Notes under the pieces: generated by a model
Databases searched by the model: none
What the model was told of the DNA's origin: nothing
What the model saw: only the letters and a program-made list of their open reading frames with translations
Made by a program: the position numbers and the translations under genes
NCBI RefSeq assembly: GCF_040126305.1
Contig: NZ_CP149510.1
Coordinates: forward strand, 293,001 to 357,000
Direction: 5' to 3'
Length of the DNA: 64,000 bases
Source of the DNA: Pararhizobium sp. A13
Lineage (GTDB): Bacteria > Pseudomonadota > Alphaproteobacteria > Rhizobiales > Rhizobiaceae
In this document: piece after piece, positions 7,604 to 17,126 of the stretch
How the letters are laid out: the number at the start of each line of letters is the position of its first letter
Position numbering within the stretch: the first letter of the stretch is position 1

Positions 7604-8050
7604 TCACGCGAGCGCCAGAAGGTCGGTGCGCAACCGGTCCGGGGCGCCGTCGCCCAACGTTTTGTCGACTTCGGCATGCGTTTTCGTCCAGATCGGCATC
7701 GCCCTTGCGAGCAGGGCGTGTCCCGCAGGCGTCAGCTTCATGCGCCGCAGGCGGCGATCCTTGCTGTCGGTCATGGTTTCCAAGAGCCCCCGCTTCTCCA
7801 GCGGTTTCAGTGCCGCCGTCAGCGTCGTCCGGTCCATGGCGAGCAGATGGGCGACGGGGCCCATGCCCGGCGGCTCCGGCCGGTTGAGCGACATCAGCAG
7901 CGAAAACTGCCCGTTGGTCAGGTCGAGGGGCCGCAGCGCCTCGTCGAATTTCCGCGCCAACGCCCGCGCCGCTCTTTGCACATGAAGGCACAGGCATGTG
8001 TCGCGCACATGAAGGGTGGTCTCGAAAGGAATCACGACAGGCTTTGACAT
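7604..8050 (-). CDS. MarR-family transcriptional regulator
   Basis: A 148-residue MarR-type winged-helix protein. The helix-turn-helix region (FSLLMSLNRPEP..., LLAMDRTTLTAALKPLEKR) and the wing (DSKDRRLRRMKLTPAG) are clear. The N-terminal part has two cysteines in DTCLCLH that could sense oxidants. It is divergent from the DUF899 gene at 8122, with the perfect palindrome GTTGATATCAAC between them. The context (DUF899, DUF1579, VOC proteins) suggests control of a stress-response operon. This role is inferred. Confidence 0.88.
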   Translation of the reverse strand: MSKPVVIPFETTLHVRDTCLCLHVQRAARALARKFDEALRPLDLTNGQFSLLMSLNRPEPPGMGPVAHLLAMDRTTLTAALKPLEKRGLLETMTDSKDRRLRRMKLTPAGHALLARAMPIWTKTHAEVDKTLGDGAPDRLRTDLLALA

Positions 8051-8061
8051 GGCGTAATAAT

Positions 8062-8073
8062 GTTGATATCAAC
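8062..8073. promoter_or_regulatory. palindromic operator between MarR and DUF899 genes
   Basis: A perfect 12-base palindrome, GTTGATATCAAC, 12 bases from the MarR start and 49 bases before the DUF899 start. It resembles known MarR operators with ATTGATATCAAT-like cores and probably controls both directions. Confidence 0.6.
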
Positions 8074-8121
8074 GTATTTAGTCAAGCGGAATGAAACACG
8101 ATCTCTGAGGAGGAATGAACG

Positions 8122-8853
8122 ATGTTGACGAATCCGGTTGTATCCCGCGAAGAATGGCTCGAAGCCCGCAAGGCGCTGCTCGCCACCGAAAAGGAAGAAA
8201 CGCGGCTACGCGACAAGATCCGTGCCGAACGGCAGAAGCTGCCCTGGGTCAAGGTCGACAAGACCTACACGTTCGATACTCCGTCGGGCAAAAAGACATT
8301 GGCCGACCTGTTCGATGGCCGCAGCCAGCTGATGATCTACCATTTCATGTTCGGCCCCGACTGGGAGGCCGGCTGCCCCGGCTGCTCTTTCCTTTCCGAC
8401 CACATCGACGGCACGCTTGCCCATCTCAACAATCATGACGTGACCTATGTCACTGTTTCCCGCGCGCCGCTTGCCAAGATCGAGGCCTACAAGAAACGCA
8501 TGGGCTGGAAATTCCCCTGGATCTCGTCCTTCGGCAGCGATTTCAACTTCGATTACCACGTCTCCTTCACCAAGGAAGAGCTGGAGAGCGGCAAGGTCTT
8601 TTACAACTTCCGCGAAATATCCGGTGACCAGGCCAATGACGAACTGCCGGGCATGAGCGCCTTCATCCGCGACGAAGCCGGCAATGTCTATCACACCTAT
8701 TCCGACTACGCCCGCGGCGGCGAGGAGATCCTGACGACGCTGATGATCCTCGACCGGGCGCCAAAAGGCCGCAATGAGACGTCGACATTGAGCTTCGTGA
8801 AACGCCACGACGAATATGAGGACACGTCTCAGGCACAGTCCTGCTGCGCCTGA
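8122..8853 (+). CDS. DUF899 thioredoxin-like protein
   Basis: A 243-residue protein of the DUF899 family, a predicted thioredoxin-fold group. The core reads DGRSQLMIYHFMFGPDW followed by the redox-like motif CPGC (AGCPGCSFLSDHIDG), and later SRAPLAKIEAYKKRMGW, a family signature. The last residues are SCCA, an extra cysteine pair not needed for the fold. AGGAGGAATG before the ATG gives a strong ribosome site. It starts a run of four plus-strand genes (8122-11134) and is divergent from a MarR repressor. Biochemical function is not established. Confidence 0.88.
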   Translation: MLTNPVVSREEWLEARKALLATEKEETRLRDKIRAERQKLPWVKVDKTYTFDTPSGKKTLADLFDGRSQLMIYHFMFGPDWEAGCPGCSFLSDHIDGTLAHLNNHDVTYVTVSRAPLAKIEAYKKRMGWKFPWISSFGSDFNFDYHVSFTKEELESGKVFYNFREISGDQANDELPGMSAFIRDEAGNVYHTYSDYARGGEEILTTLMILDRAPKGRNETSTLSFVKRHDEYEDTSQAQSCCA

Positions 8854-8890
8854 CCGATAATATCGCACCGACAATGAGGAGACCGCTGCG

Positions 8891-9379
8891 ATGAAGGCGG
8901 AAATTCTTGAGGAACACCGGTGGCTGGAGCAGCTGACGGGCAGGTGGCGTGTGAGTTTCGACATGCCCGCTGCCACCGGCGAACAGGCATCCGAGGGAGC
9001 ATGGATCGAGGAAACCCGCTCGCTGGGCGACGCCTGGATCATCTCCGAGACGACCGGGATCATGCCGGACGGCAGCAAGGCGACGAACATCATGACGCTC
9101 GGCTATGATCCTGCGAAAAAACGTTATGTCGGCTCTTTCGCCAGTTCGATGATGACCTATCTCTGGGTCTACGAAGGCACGCTCGACGAGACCGGCACGG
9201 TGCTGACGCTCGACTGCGAAGGTCCCGATTTCGAAAATACCGGCAGGACGGCGCGGTACCAGGACATCGTTGCGATCAAGGACGAGAACACGCGGAATTT
9301 CTCGTCCCGCATGCAAAATGCCGACGGCATTTGGCAGCCTGTCATGTCTTCCGACTACAAACGCATTTCCGCAGTCTGA
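8891..9379 (+). CDS. DUF1579 family protein
   Basis: A 162-residue protein with the DUF1579 signature: an N-terminal LEQLTGRWRVSF segment, then WIEETRSLGDAWIISE, MTLGYDPAKKRYVGSF and a C-terminal ADGIWQPVMSSDYKR. The family is predicted to form a lipocalin-like beta-barrel and often sits near glyoxalase and DUF899 genes. The function is unknown. GAGGAGA lies before the ATG. It follows the DUF899 gene after 37 bases and is likely in the same operon. Confidence 0.85.
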   Translation: MKAEILEEHRWLEQLTGRWRVSFDMPAATGEQASEGAWIEETRSLGDAWIISETTGIMPDGSKATNIMTLGYDPAKKRYVGSFASSMMTYLWVYEGTLDETGTVLTLDCEGPDFENTGRTARYQDIVAIKDENTRNFSSRMQNADGIWQPVMSSDYKRISAV

Positions 9380-9432
9380 CACTCTGCCTTTTTCGGCCAT
9401 ACGGCCCCGCAAACATCAAAGGGAGGATTGCA

Positions 9433-10206
9433 ATGAGCGACAAACATGGAGCGTTCGTCTGGTACGAACTGATGACCACCGACACCAAGGCGGCGGAAGA
9501 ATTCTACGATGCCGTCGTCGGCTGGACGTCCGAGGACAGCGGCATGCCCGGCGCCGACTACACGCTTTTCAAGGCGGGCGACGTGCGTGTTGCCGGCCTG
9601 ATGACGATGCCCGAGGGCGCCTTGAAGATGAACGCTCCGCCGGCCTGGGTCGGTTATATCGGCGTCGATGATGTCGATGCCGCGGCAAAGAAGATCGCCG
9701 AACTCGGCGGCACGGTGTATCGCCAACCGGAGGATATTCCGACCATCGGCCGCTTCGCCATCGTTGCCGATCCGCACGGCGCGGTGTTCGCCCTGTTCAA
9801 GGGCGCTGGCGACGGCGAGATGCCCGAGCTCGCGCAGAATGCCAATGGCAATGTCGGCTGGCATGAGCTGATGGCTGGTGATCTCGCCGTGGAATTCCCC
9901 TTCTACCAGAAGATGTTCGGCTGGGGGAAGGACGAGGCGATGGATATGGGGGCAATGGGCGTCTACCAGCTCTTCAATCACAACGGCGCGCAGATCGGCG
10001 GCATGATGACGAAGACGCCGGAAATTCCCGCTCCCTATTGGGGCTATTATTTCAACGTCGATGCTCTCGACGCCGCGGTCGAGCGGGCGACCTCGCGCGG
10101 CGCCAAGATCGTCATGGGCCCGATGGAGGTTCCCGGAGGCGCCTGGGTGATCGGCGGCGTCGATCCGCAAGGCGCCCATTTCAGCCTGGTATCGATGAAG
10201 CGCTGA
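9433..10206 (+). CDS. VOC-family protein with two glyoxalase domains
   Basis: A 257-residue protein made of two tandem vicinal-oxygen-chelate domains, about residues 5-120 and 130-255. The first carries FVWYELMTTDTKAAEEFYDA and DPHGAVFALFK, the second GWHELMAGDLAVEFPFYQK and DPQGAHFSLV. Relatives are annotated as hydroxylases or glyoxalase-like, often in antibiotic or aldehyde resistance, but the substrate is not known. Start at ATG 9433 is set by GGGAGGA six bases upstream. It probably belongs to the operon starting at 8122. Confidence 0.88.
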   Translation: MSDKHGAFVWYELMTTDTKAAEEFYDAVVGWTSEDSGMPGADYTLFKAGDVRVAGLMTMPEGALKMNAPPAWVGYIGVDDVDAAAKKIAELGGTVYRQPEDIPTIGRFAIVADPHGAVFALFKGAGDGEMPELAQNANGNVGWHELMAGDLAVEFPFYQKMFGWGKDEAMDMGAMGVYQLFNHNGAQIGGMMTKTPEIPAPYWGYYFNVDALDAAVERATSRGAKIVMGPMEVPGGAWVIGGVDPQGAHFSLVSMKR

Positions 10207-10453
10207 AACGTCGCTTTCGCAGTTGATGGACGCCGGCGGATCGCTGCCTGCGCGTCCTCGCACTATGGGGTCGCAGCCACCACAAACGACGACTGCCGGC
10301 CATCGCAGTCGCTGGGGCACTGGCGAATACAGGTCGCCCAAGGTGTGCAGCGCCGAACCCGCGGCATCAACATTGAGCGCGGTGCCGTCTTGCAACACGT
10401 GATATGGTCGAATTTCCGTCGTTCACCTGGACGACGCAAAAAGGAAATATCCC

Positions 10454-11134
10454 ATGGGAGACCAGATACGCCCACTGCAACCGGGTGAGCCCGCGCCGGC
10501 ATTCGCCCTCCCCGCGGCCAACTTCGACGGATTGGTTTCTCTCGACAGCTTGCGTGGCCGCTCGTTCCTGATCGGCTTCTTTCGCGGCCTGCACTGCCCA
10601 TTCTGCCGGCGTCAGCTCGGGCAGCTTGCCGGCCTGCAGCCCACCCTGCGCGCCGCCGGGGTAGAGATCCTTGCCGTGATCAACACGCCGGTGGAACGCG
10701 CCCGCTTGTATTTCCGCTACCAACCGACGCCGGTCATGCTTCTGTGCGACCCGGAATGCCGCACGCACCGCGCCTTCGGCGTGCCGCGCGTCGAGTTCGT
10801 GCCCAATGGCAGCAGCGAGCGGCCCGAATGGCCCTCTCGCACCACCATGGCGCAATTCGGGGCGGCACGCATCAACCCTACCGGCGAGCTGCCGGAAGCT
10901 TTACAGCCGATGGAAGCCAACGTCGTTCTCAACGCCAGGGACGGCTTCGAGCTTGACGAAGCGGATCATGCGATCTTGGCGAACCACGGTACGCAGCTCG
11001 TCGGGCACTTCCTGGTCGATGCGACCGGCATCGTCGGCTGGGTGCAAATCGAGGCGCGCGACGGGCCGAACAGCCTCGGCATCTTCCCGACCGCGGCGCA
11101 GATCATCGCCGCTGTTGGCAGCCTGGAACGGTGA
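10454..11134 (+). CDS. peroxiredoxin-like (AhpC/TSA, redoxin) protein
   Basis: A 226-residue thioredoxin-fold protein. After an AhpC-type start (LQPGEPAPAFALP) comes FFRGLHCPFCRRQLGQL, a CPFC active site where most peroxiredoxins have one peroxidatic Cys in PVCT. The CxxC pattern points to a peroxiredoxin-like or reductase-like group. The C-terminal part includes GHFLVDATGIVGWVQIEA, usual for the family. Probably handles peroxides or thiol exchange in the cytoplasm; no signal peptide is seen. It is 247 bases from the VOC gene and may have its own promoter. Confidence 0.75.
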   Translation: MGDQIRPLQPGEPAPAFALPAANFDGLVSLDSLRGRSFLIGFFRGLHCPFCRRQLGQLAGLQPTLRAAGVEILAVINTPVERARLYFRYQPTPVMLLCDPECRTHRAFGVPRVEFVPNGSSERPEWPSRTTMAQFGAARINPTGELPEALQPMEANVVLNARDGFELDEADHAILANHGTQLVGHFLVDATGIVGWVQIEARDGPNSLGIFPTAAQIIAAVGSLER

Positions 11135-11315
11135 CCTGCAGCGCCCCCCCCGCGCTGCGGCAATTTGACCCCGTCATCAAACTGTCACGCAACTTTCATC
11201 GGCGCAGCCTACACTAACCCCGCCCAGAACCGGATCGCGTCCGGCCGCAGGATGCGCATTCTGGAAGCCGCAACACGGCATGTCCTTGTAACCTGCGTTT
11301 TGCGGACACCATTTC

Positions 11316-13628
11316 ATGCGTCTGTCGTTCAAGCTGTCGCTGGCCTCGCTGTTGCTGGCGGTCCTCTCCATTTCCGCCACCAGCGCCGCCGCGCTCTATA
11401 TCAGCGCGTCGCAATCCTCGGACGCGGCCGTGGCCAAGCTGGAGACGCTGGCCGATGGCCGCCGCAACGAGCTGGCGCAATATCTCCGCTCGGTCGAAGA
11501 GGACCTGCGCGGCTTCAGCCGCGAGAAAGTCGTCGGCAAAGCGCTTTCCGATCTGTCGGACGCCTTCAACGCGATCCCTGGAGATCGTGCCGCCGATCTC
11601 CAGCGACGCTATATCGATGACAATCCCGCGCCGGACGGCCAGAAATCCGACATGAAATCGGCCGGCCGCGACGAGTACGACAAGTTTCACGGCCGCTATC
11701 ACGGTTTCTTCCAGCGTTTCGCCGCGGAAAAGGGCTACCGCGACATCCTGCTCGCCGACCTCTCCGGCAATGTCGTCTATTCGCTGCAGAAGCACCGCGA
11801 TTTCGCCGCCAACCTGACATCGGGCGCCCTGAAAGAGACCGGTCTCGGCCAGGTGTTCGCCGCCGCAGCGCCGGGCACCGATACGTCGATCATTTCTTTC
11901 GCGGACTACCGGATCCATACGCCCTCCGGCGCCCCGGCCGCCTTCATTGCCATCCCGCTCGCCTCGGTCGCCGGCAAGATCGGCGTGCTCGTCTTCCAGA
12001 TGCCCGACGCCCGCATCGCATCGATCCTCAACAACAAGGTGGGTCTCGGTGACACCGGCGAAGCGATCCTGCTCAACAGCGACGGCCAGTTCCTGACCGA
12101 TTCCGTGCGCAGCAGTGGCGAGGTCCTGAAGGCCCGGATCGACCCCACGGTCGTTGCCAGCGATGCCGACAAGCCGATCGCCAACGCTACACTCTCCGAT
12201 CATCGCGGCAGCCAAAGCCGCCTTTCCGCCGCAGCCGTCGATTTTCTCGGCACCCGCTGGACGGTGGTCGCGATCATGGACACAAGCGAGGTCTTTGCAG
12301 GGCTGACCCGGCTCATCCATTGGACCCTCGCCATCTCCTTCGGCGTGCTGGCGCTGACGGCCTGCCTCGGCGTCTGGTTTGCCCGCCGCCTCTCACGCCC
12401 GATTTCCGCCCTTGTCGGCAACATGGAGAAACTTGCAGGCGGCGACACGGCCATTCCCTTGCGCGATACCGACCGTACCGACGAGATCGGCGACATGGCC
12501 CGTTCGGTGCTCGTCTTCCGCGATGCCGCAATCGAGAAGGCGCGGCTGCAGGCGGAGGCGTCGGATATGCGCGAGCGCAGCGAAGGCGAGCGCCTGCATC
12601 GTGAGCTGGAGAAGCGCCACGCCGAGGCCCAGACGGATGAGGCCGTGGGAGCGCTCGCCGAGGCGCTGCAACAATTGGCACACGGAGACATGACCAGCCG
12701 GATCGAAAAGCCCTTTACCGAAAGCCTCGATCGCCTGCGGCTCGACTACAATGCCGCCGTCGAAAAACTCGCCAACGCGCTGTCTGATGTCCGCAGCGGC
12801 ACCCATCAGATCCGCGACAATTCCGGCGAGATACAGGTCGCCGTTGATCAGCTCTCGCAGCGCACCGAACAACAGGCCGCATCGCTTGGCGAAGCGGCTT
12901 CAGCCCTTGCGGAAATGACCGGCGCCGTTCGCTCGGCCGCCGAGCGCACCACGACCGCCGAGCGGCTCGCGGACGATGCCCACAAGAGCTCGCTTGCCTC
13001 CTCCGAGGTCGTCCACAACGCGGTCGCGGCGATCAGCCTGATCGAGGCCTCGTCGAACGAGATCGGCAACATCATCGGCGTCATCGACGATATCGCCTTC
13101 CAGACCAATCTTCTGGCGCTGAATGCCGGTGTCGAGGCCGCCCGTGCCGGCGACGCAGGCAAGGGCTTTGCCGTCGTCGCACAGGAAGTGCGCGAGCTGG
13201 CCCAGCGAACTGCCAGCGCCGCCCGTGAGGTCAAGCAGCTGATCACCCGCTCCGCCGAAGAGGTGGGCCGAGGCGCCAGCCTCGTGCGCACCACCGGCGG
13301 TGCGCTGGCCGAGATTGCCACGAGGGTCGATGCGATCGACGTCGAAATCAAGGAAATCGCCCGTGCTGCCCGCAGCCAGTCGGCTGGCATTGAGGAAATC
13401 AATGCGACCGTGCGCCAGCTGGACGCCGTGACCCAGCAGAATGCGGCCATGGTCGAGGAAAGCAACGCGGTGACGCACCGCCTGTCCGCGGATGCGGCAG
13501 CGCTCGCAAAACTCGTCGGCCAGTTCGACATCGTAGCGCACCGTTCAAGCCCGCAGGACACCACGGAAGAGCCGCCAAAACGTCATTCCGCCATTGTTCC
13601 CCTTGCCCGACGCGTGCTCGCCGGCTGA
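11316..13628 (+). CDS. methyl-accepting chemotaxis protein
   Basis: A 770-residue membrane chemoreceptor. Residues 6-30 form the first membrane segment, residues about 31-330 a large periplasmic sensor of the Cache type, and about 331-353 the second membrane segment. A HAMP linker follows ([20 protein letters not shown]), with a second HAMP-like stretch near 440-490. The signalling hairpin around residues 580-640 has the conserved tip [20 protein letters not shown] and [17 protein letters not shown]. There is no CheR-binding pentapeptide at the C-terminus. The ligand is not known. It lies directly before the transglutaminase operon but separated by 160 bases, so cotranscription is uncertain. 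Confidence 0.93.
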   Translation: MRLSFKLSLASLLLAVLSISATSAAALYISASQSSDAAVAKLETLADGRRNELAQYLRSVEEDLRGFSREKVVGKALSDLSDAFNAIPGDRAADLQRRYIDDNPAPDGQKSDMKSAGRDEYDKFHGRYHGFFQRFAAEKGYRDILLADLSGNVVYSLQKHRDFAANLTSGALKETGLGQVFAAAAPGTDTSIISFADYRIHTPSGAPAAFIAIPLASVAGKIGVLVFQMPDARIASILNNKVGLGDTGEAILLNSDGQFLTDSVRSSGEVLKARIDPTVVASDADKPIANATLSDHRGSQSRLSAAAVDFLGTRWTVVAIMDTSEVFAGLTRLIHWTLAISFGVLALTACLGVWFARRLSRPISALVGNMEKLAGGDTAIPLRDTDRTDEIGDMARSVLVFRDAAIEKARLQAEASDMRERSEGERLHRELEKRHAEAQTDEAVGALAEALQQLAHGDMTSRIEKPFTESLDRLRLDYNAAVEKLANALSDVRSGTHQIRDNSGEIQVAVDQLSQRTEQQAASLGEAASALAEMTGAVRSAAERTTTAERLADDAHKSSLASSEVVHNAVAAISLIEASSNEIGNIIGVIDDIAFQTNLLALNAGVEAARAGDAGKGFAVVAQEVRELAQRTASAAREVKQLITRSAEEVGRGASLVRTTGGALAEIATRVDAIDVEIKEIARAARSQSAGIEEINATVRQLDAVTQQNAAMVEESNAVTHRLSADAAALAKLVGQFDIVAHRSSPQDTTEEPPKRHSAIVPLARRVLAG

Positions 13629-13789
13629 CGTGGGCGACAAATCTTGGTGGGCGGATTTTCCGCCACACCATACCGGCCGCGGCACCACTCCCGGCATCGC
13701 TGTGAATTCAGCCTTGCAATCTTTCTTCGCATTGCACAAAGTCTTCACAATGGTGGCACAGACCCATCATCGAGGGGATAAAAAACCGC

Positions 13790-16700
13790 ATGGCGATCAA
13801 AGCAAGCATTCATCACCTGACGCATTACAAATACGACAAGCCGGTTCGGCTCGGGCCGCAGATCATCCGGCTGAAACCGGCGCCGCATTCCAAGACCAAG
13901 GTCATCAGCCACTCCCTCAAGGTCTCGCCGTCCAATCATTTCGTCACGCTGCAGCAGGATCCCTACGGCAACTACCTGTCCCGCTATGTCTTTCCTGATC
14001 CGGTCACCGAGCTGAAGATCGAGGTCGATCTGATCGCGGACATGACGGTCTACAATCCGTTCGATTTCTTCATCGAGGAAGACGCCGAGACCTTCCCCTT
14101 CCAGTATCCCGAGGATATTCGCGACGACCTGAAAATCTACATGCAGCCGGAGCCGATGACCCCGGCGCTGGCCGACTACGTCGCGTCCATCGACCTGACG
14201 CCTGTGCGAACCATCGATTTCATCGTCGGCCTCAACGCCCGCCTGCAGCAGACCGTCAACTACGTCATCCGCATGGAACCCGGTGTCCAGACCCCGGAAC
14301 AGACGTTGCAGCTGGCGCTCGGCTCGTGCCGCGATTCGAGCTGGCTGCTCGTGCAGATCCTGCGCCATCTCGGCCTCGCCGCCCGCTTCGTCTCCGGCTA
14401 TCTCATCCAATTGGCCCCCGATCTCAAGGCGCTTGATGGGCCGTCCGGCACCGAGGTCGATTTCACCGACCTGCACGCCTGGTGCGAAGTCTATATCCCC
14501 GGCGCCGGCTGGGTCGGTCTCGATCCGACCTCCGGCCTGCTAACCGGCGAAAGCCATATCCCGCTTTCCGCCACGCCGCACTATCGTAACGCCGCGCCAA
14601 TCTCCGGCGGCCTCTATGGCGACGCGAACACGACGTTCGAATTCGACATGAAGGTGGCGCGCGTCGCCGAACATCCGCGCATCACCAAGCCGTTTTCCGA
14701 GGAAAGCTGGCAGGCGCTGAATGCGCTCGGCGAGCATGTCGACAAAGTGCTGAACGGCAGCGACGTGCGCCTCACCATGGGCGGAGAGCCGACCTTCGTC
14801 TCGATCGACGATTTCGAATCGGAGGAATGGAACACCGGCGCCGTCGGTCCGACCAAGCGCGACAAGGCCGACCAGCTGATCCGCAGATTGCGCGAACGCT
14901 TCGCCCCCGGCGGTTTCCTGCATTACGGTCAGGGCAAGTGGTATCCGGGCGAAAGCCTGCCGCGCTGGACCTTCTCGCTTTACTGGCGCAAGGACGGCAA
15001 GCCGATCTGGCATGATCCAAAGCTTATTGCAGCCGAGGGCCAAGACACCGAGGTCACCGACAAGGAGGCCGAAGCGCTCCTGACCGGCATCGCCACGGAG
15101 CTTGAGATCGAGCCCGAGATGATCATCCCGGCCTTCGAGGACCCGGCGGAATGGATCATCAAGGAAGGCAGCCTGCCGGAAAACGTCGATCCCTCCAATT
15201 CGAAGCTCGAGAGCCCGGAAGAACGCGCCCGGATCGCCAAGGTCTTCGAGCGCGGGCTGACGACCGCGACCGGCTATATCCTTCCTGTCCAGGCCTGGAA
15301 CGCGAAGGCCAAGGGACGCCGGTGGGTGAGCGAGAGATGGCGCACGCGCCGCGGCAAGATTTTTCTCATCCCCGGCGATTCGCCCATCGGCTTCCGCATG
15401 CCGCTCGGAACCCTGCCCTACGTGCCGCCGTCGCAATATCCCTACATCCATCAGGCCGATCCATCGATCCCGCGCGAGCCGTTGCCGGACTACAGCGCCC
15501 CCGTGCGGGCCTTGGCGGAAGCGTCCCGCACGGCGAGCGAGCCGAGCCAAGGCCGCAACGAGCAGAATATCGCGGGATCGACGGGCGACATCCGCGGCGC
15601 TGTTCGCACCGCGCTCAGCGTCGAGCCACGCGACGGCCGGCTCTGCGTGTTCATGCCGCCGGTCGAGCGCATCGAGGACTATCTCGACCTGATCGCCGCC
15701 GCTGAAAAGGCTGCGTCCGATCTCGGCCTGCCGATCCATATCGAGGGCTATTCGCCGCCGCAGGATGAGCGCATCAACGTCATGCGCGTCGCGCCCGATC
15801 CGGGCGTCATCGAGGTCAATATCCACCCGGCCTCCAACTGGCAGGATTGCGTCGCGATCACCACCGCGATCTACGAGGAGGCCCGCCTCACCCGCCTTGG
15901 CGCTGACAAGTTCATGATCGACGGCCGCCATACCGGCACCGGCGGCGGCAACCATGTGGTGGTCGGCGGCGACAATCCGAACAACAGCCCGTTCCTGCGT
16001 CGGCCAGACCTGTTGAAAAGCCTGATCCTGCATTGGCAGCGGCATCCGTCGCTGTCCTATCTTTTCTCCGGCATGTTCATCGGCCCGACCAGCCAGGCGC
16101 CGCGCATCGACGAAGCGCGCCACGACACGCTCTACGAGATGGAGATCGCCATGGCGCAAGTGCCACTGCCCGGCATGGCGCAGCGGCCCTTGCCGTGGAT
16201 CGTCGATCGCCTGTTCCGCAATCTCTTGACTGACGTCACCGGCAACACCCACCGCTCGGAAATCTGCATCGACAAGCTGTTTTCACCGGATGGTCCGACC
16301 GGCCGCCTTGGCCTCGTCGAGTTCCGCGGCTTCGAAATGCCGCCCAATGCCCGCATGTCGCTTGCCCAGCAGCTGCTGGTGCGTGCGCTGATTGCCCGCT
16401 TCTGGCAGAATCCGGCCGAAGGCAAGCTCGTCCGCTGGGGCACGACGCTGCACGACCGCTTCATGCTGCCGCACCATGTCTGGCAGGATTTCCTCGACGT
16501 GCTCGCCGACCTCCGCTCCAACGGCTTCGATCTAAGGTCGGAATGGTTCGAGGCCCAGCTCGAATTCCGCTTCCCCTTCTGCGGCGAGGTTGAATACGAG
16601 GGCGCCAGGCTCGAACTGCGACAGGCGCTGGAGCCGTGGCATGTCACGGGCGAACAGGGTGCGATTGGCGGCACCGCACGTTATGTCGACAGTTCGGTCG

Positions 16701-17119
16701 AACGCCTGCAGGTCAGGCTGGAGACGGCCAATCCGGAACGCTACACCGTTGCCTGCAACGGCCGTGCGCTTCCGCTTACCAAGACAAGCTTCAACGGCGT
16801 CTCGGTTGCCGGCGTGCGCTACAAGGCCTGGCAGCCGGCGTCGGGTTTGCACCCGACTTTGCCGGTTAACACACCGCTTACATTCGACATTTATGATACA
16901 TGGTCACGGCGTTCGATCGGCGGCTGCATTTATCATGTTGCCCACCCGGGCGGACGCAGTTACGACACGTTCCCGGTGAATGGCAACGAGGCGGAAGCCC
17001 GCAGGCTGGCACGCTTCGAGCCGTGGGGTCACACAGCCGGCGCTTACGCCCTCGTGCAAGAAACCCCATCAGCGGAATTTCCCCTGACGCTCGATTTGCG
17101 GCGTCCGGCAGGAGTGTAG
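13790..17119 (+). CDS. transglutaminase-like / DUF2126 giant protein
   Basis: A 1109-residue two-part protein. Residues 1-270 form a bacterial transglutaminase-like domain with its own N-terminal beta domain; the catalytic triad is visible as Cys180 (GSCRDSSW), His229 (LHAWCEV) and Asp245 (GLDPTSG). From about 300 to the end is DUF2126, with [45 protein letters not shown] and [15 protein letters not shown]2126 has been linked by comparative genomics to carboxylate-amine ligases. Together with the next two genes it would form a system that makes and cuts or transfers amide bonds. Neither substrate nor product is known. It is cytoplasmic by sequence (no signal peptide). Confidence 0.9.
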   Translation: MAIKASIHHLTHYKYDKPVRLGPQIIRLKPAPHSKTKVISHSLKVSPSNHFVTLQQDPYGNYLSRYVFPDPVTELKIEVDLIADMTVYNPFDFFIEEDAETFPFQYPEDIRDDLKIYMQPEPMTPALADYVASIDLTPVRTIDFIVGLNARLQQTVNYVIRMEPGVQTPEQTLQLALGSCRDSSWLLVQILRHLGLAARFVSGYLIQLAPDLKALDGPSGTEVDFTDLHAWCEVYIPGAGWVGLDPTSGLLTGESHIPLSATPHYRNAAPISGGLYGDANTTFEFDMKVARVAEHPRITKPFSEESWQALNALGEHVDKVLNGSDVRLTMGGEPTFVSIDDFESEEWNTGAVGPTKRDKADQLIRRLRERFAPGGFLHYGQGKWYPGESLPRWTFSLYWRKDGKPIWHDPKLIAAEGQDTEVTDKEAEALLTGIATELEIEPEMIIPAFEDPAEWIIKEGSLPENVDPSNSKLESPEERARIAKVFERGLTTATGYILPVQAWNAKAKGRRWVSERWRTRRGKIFLIPGDSPIGFRMPLGTLPYVPPSQYPYIHQADPSIPREPLPDYSAPVRALAEASRTASEPSQGRNEQNIAGSTGDIRGAVRTALSVEPRDGRLCVFMPPVERIEDYLDLIAAAEKAASDLGLPIHIEGYSPPQDERINVMRVAPDPGVIEVNIHPASNWQDCVAITTAIYEEARLTRLGADKFMIDGRHTGTGGGNHVVVGGDNPNNSPFLRRPDLLKSLILHWQRHPSLSYLFSGMFIGPTSQAPRIDEARHDTLYEMEIAMAQVPLPGMAQRPLPWIVDRLFRNLLTDVTGNTHRSEICIDKLFSPDGPTGRLGLVEFRGFEMPPNARMSLAQQLLVRALIARFWQNPAEGKLVRWGTTLHDRFMLPHHVWQDFLDVLADLRSNGFDLRSEWFEAQLEFRFPFCGEVEYEGARLELRQALEPWHVTGEQGAIGGTARYVDSSVERLQVRLETANPERYTVACNGRALPLTKTSFNGVSVAGVRYKAWQPASGLHPTLPVNTPLTFDIYDTWSRRSIGGCIYHVAHPGGRSYDTFPVNGNEAEARRLARFEPWGHTAGAYALVQETPSAEFPLTLDLRRPAGV

Positions 17120-17126
17120 GGCCTCA

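Noticed and set aside
13646..13669. Hairpin GGTGGGCGGA/TCCGCC-ACACC after the chemoreceptor gene as a terminator
   Set aside because: The stem is short and interrupted and is not followed by Ts.
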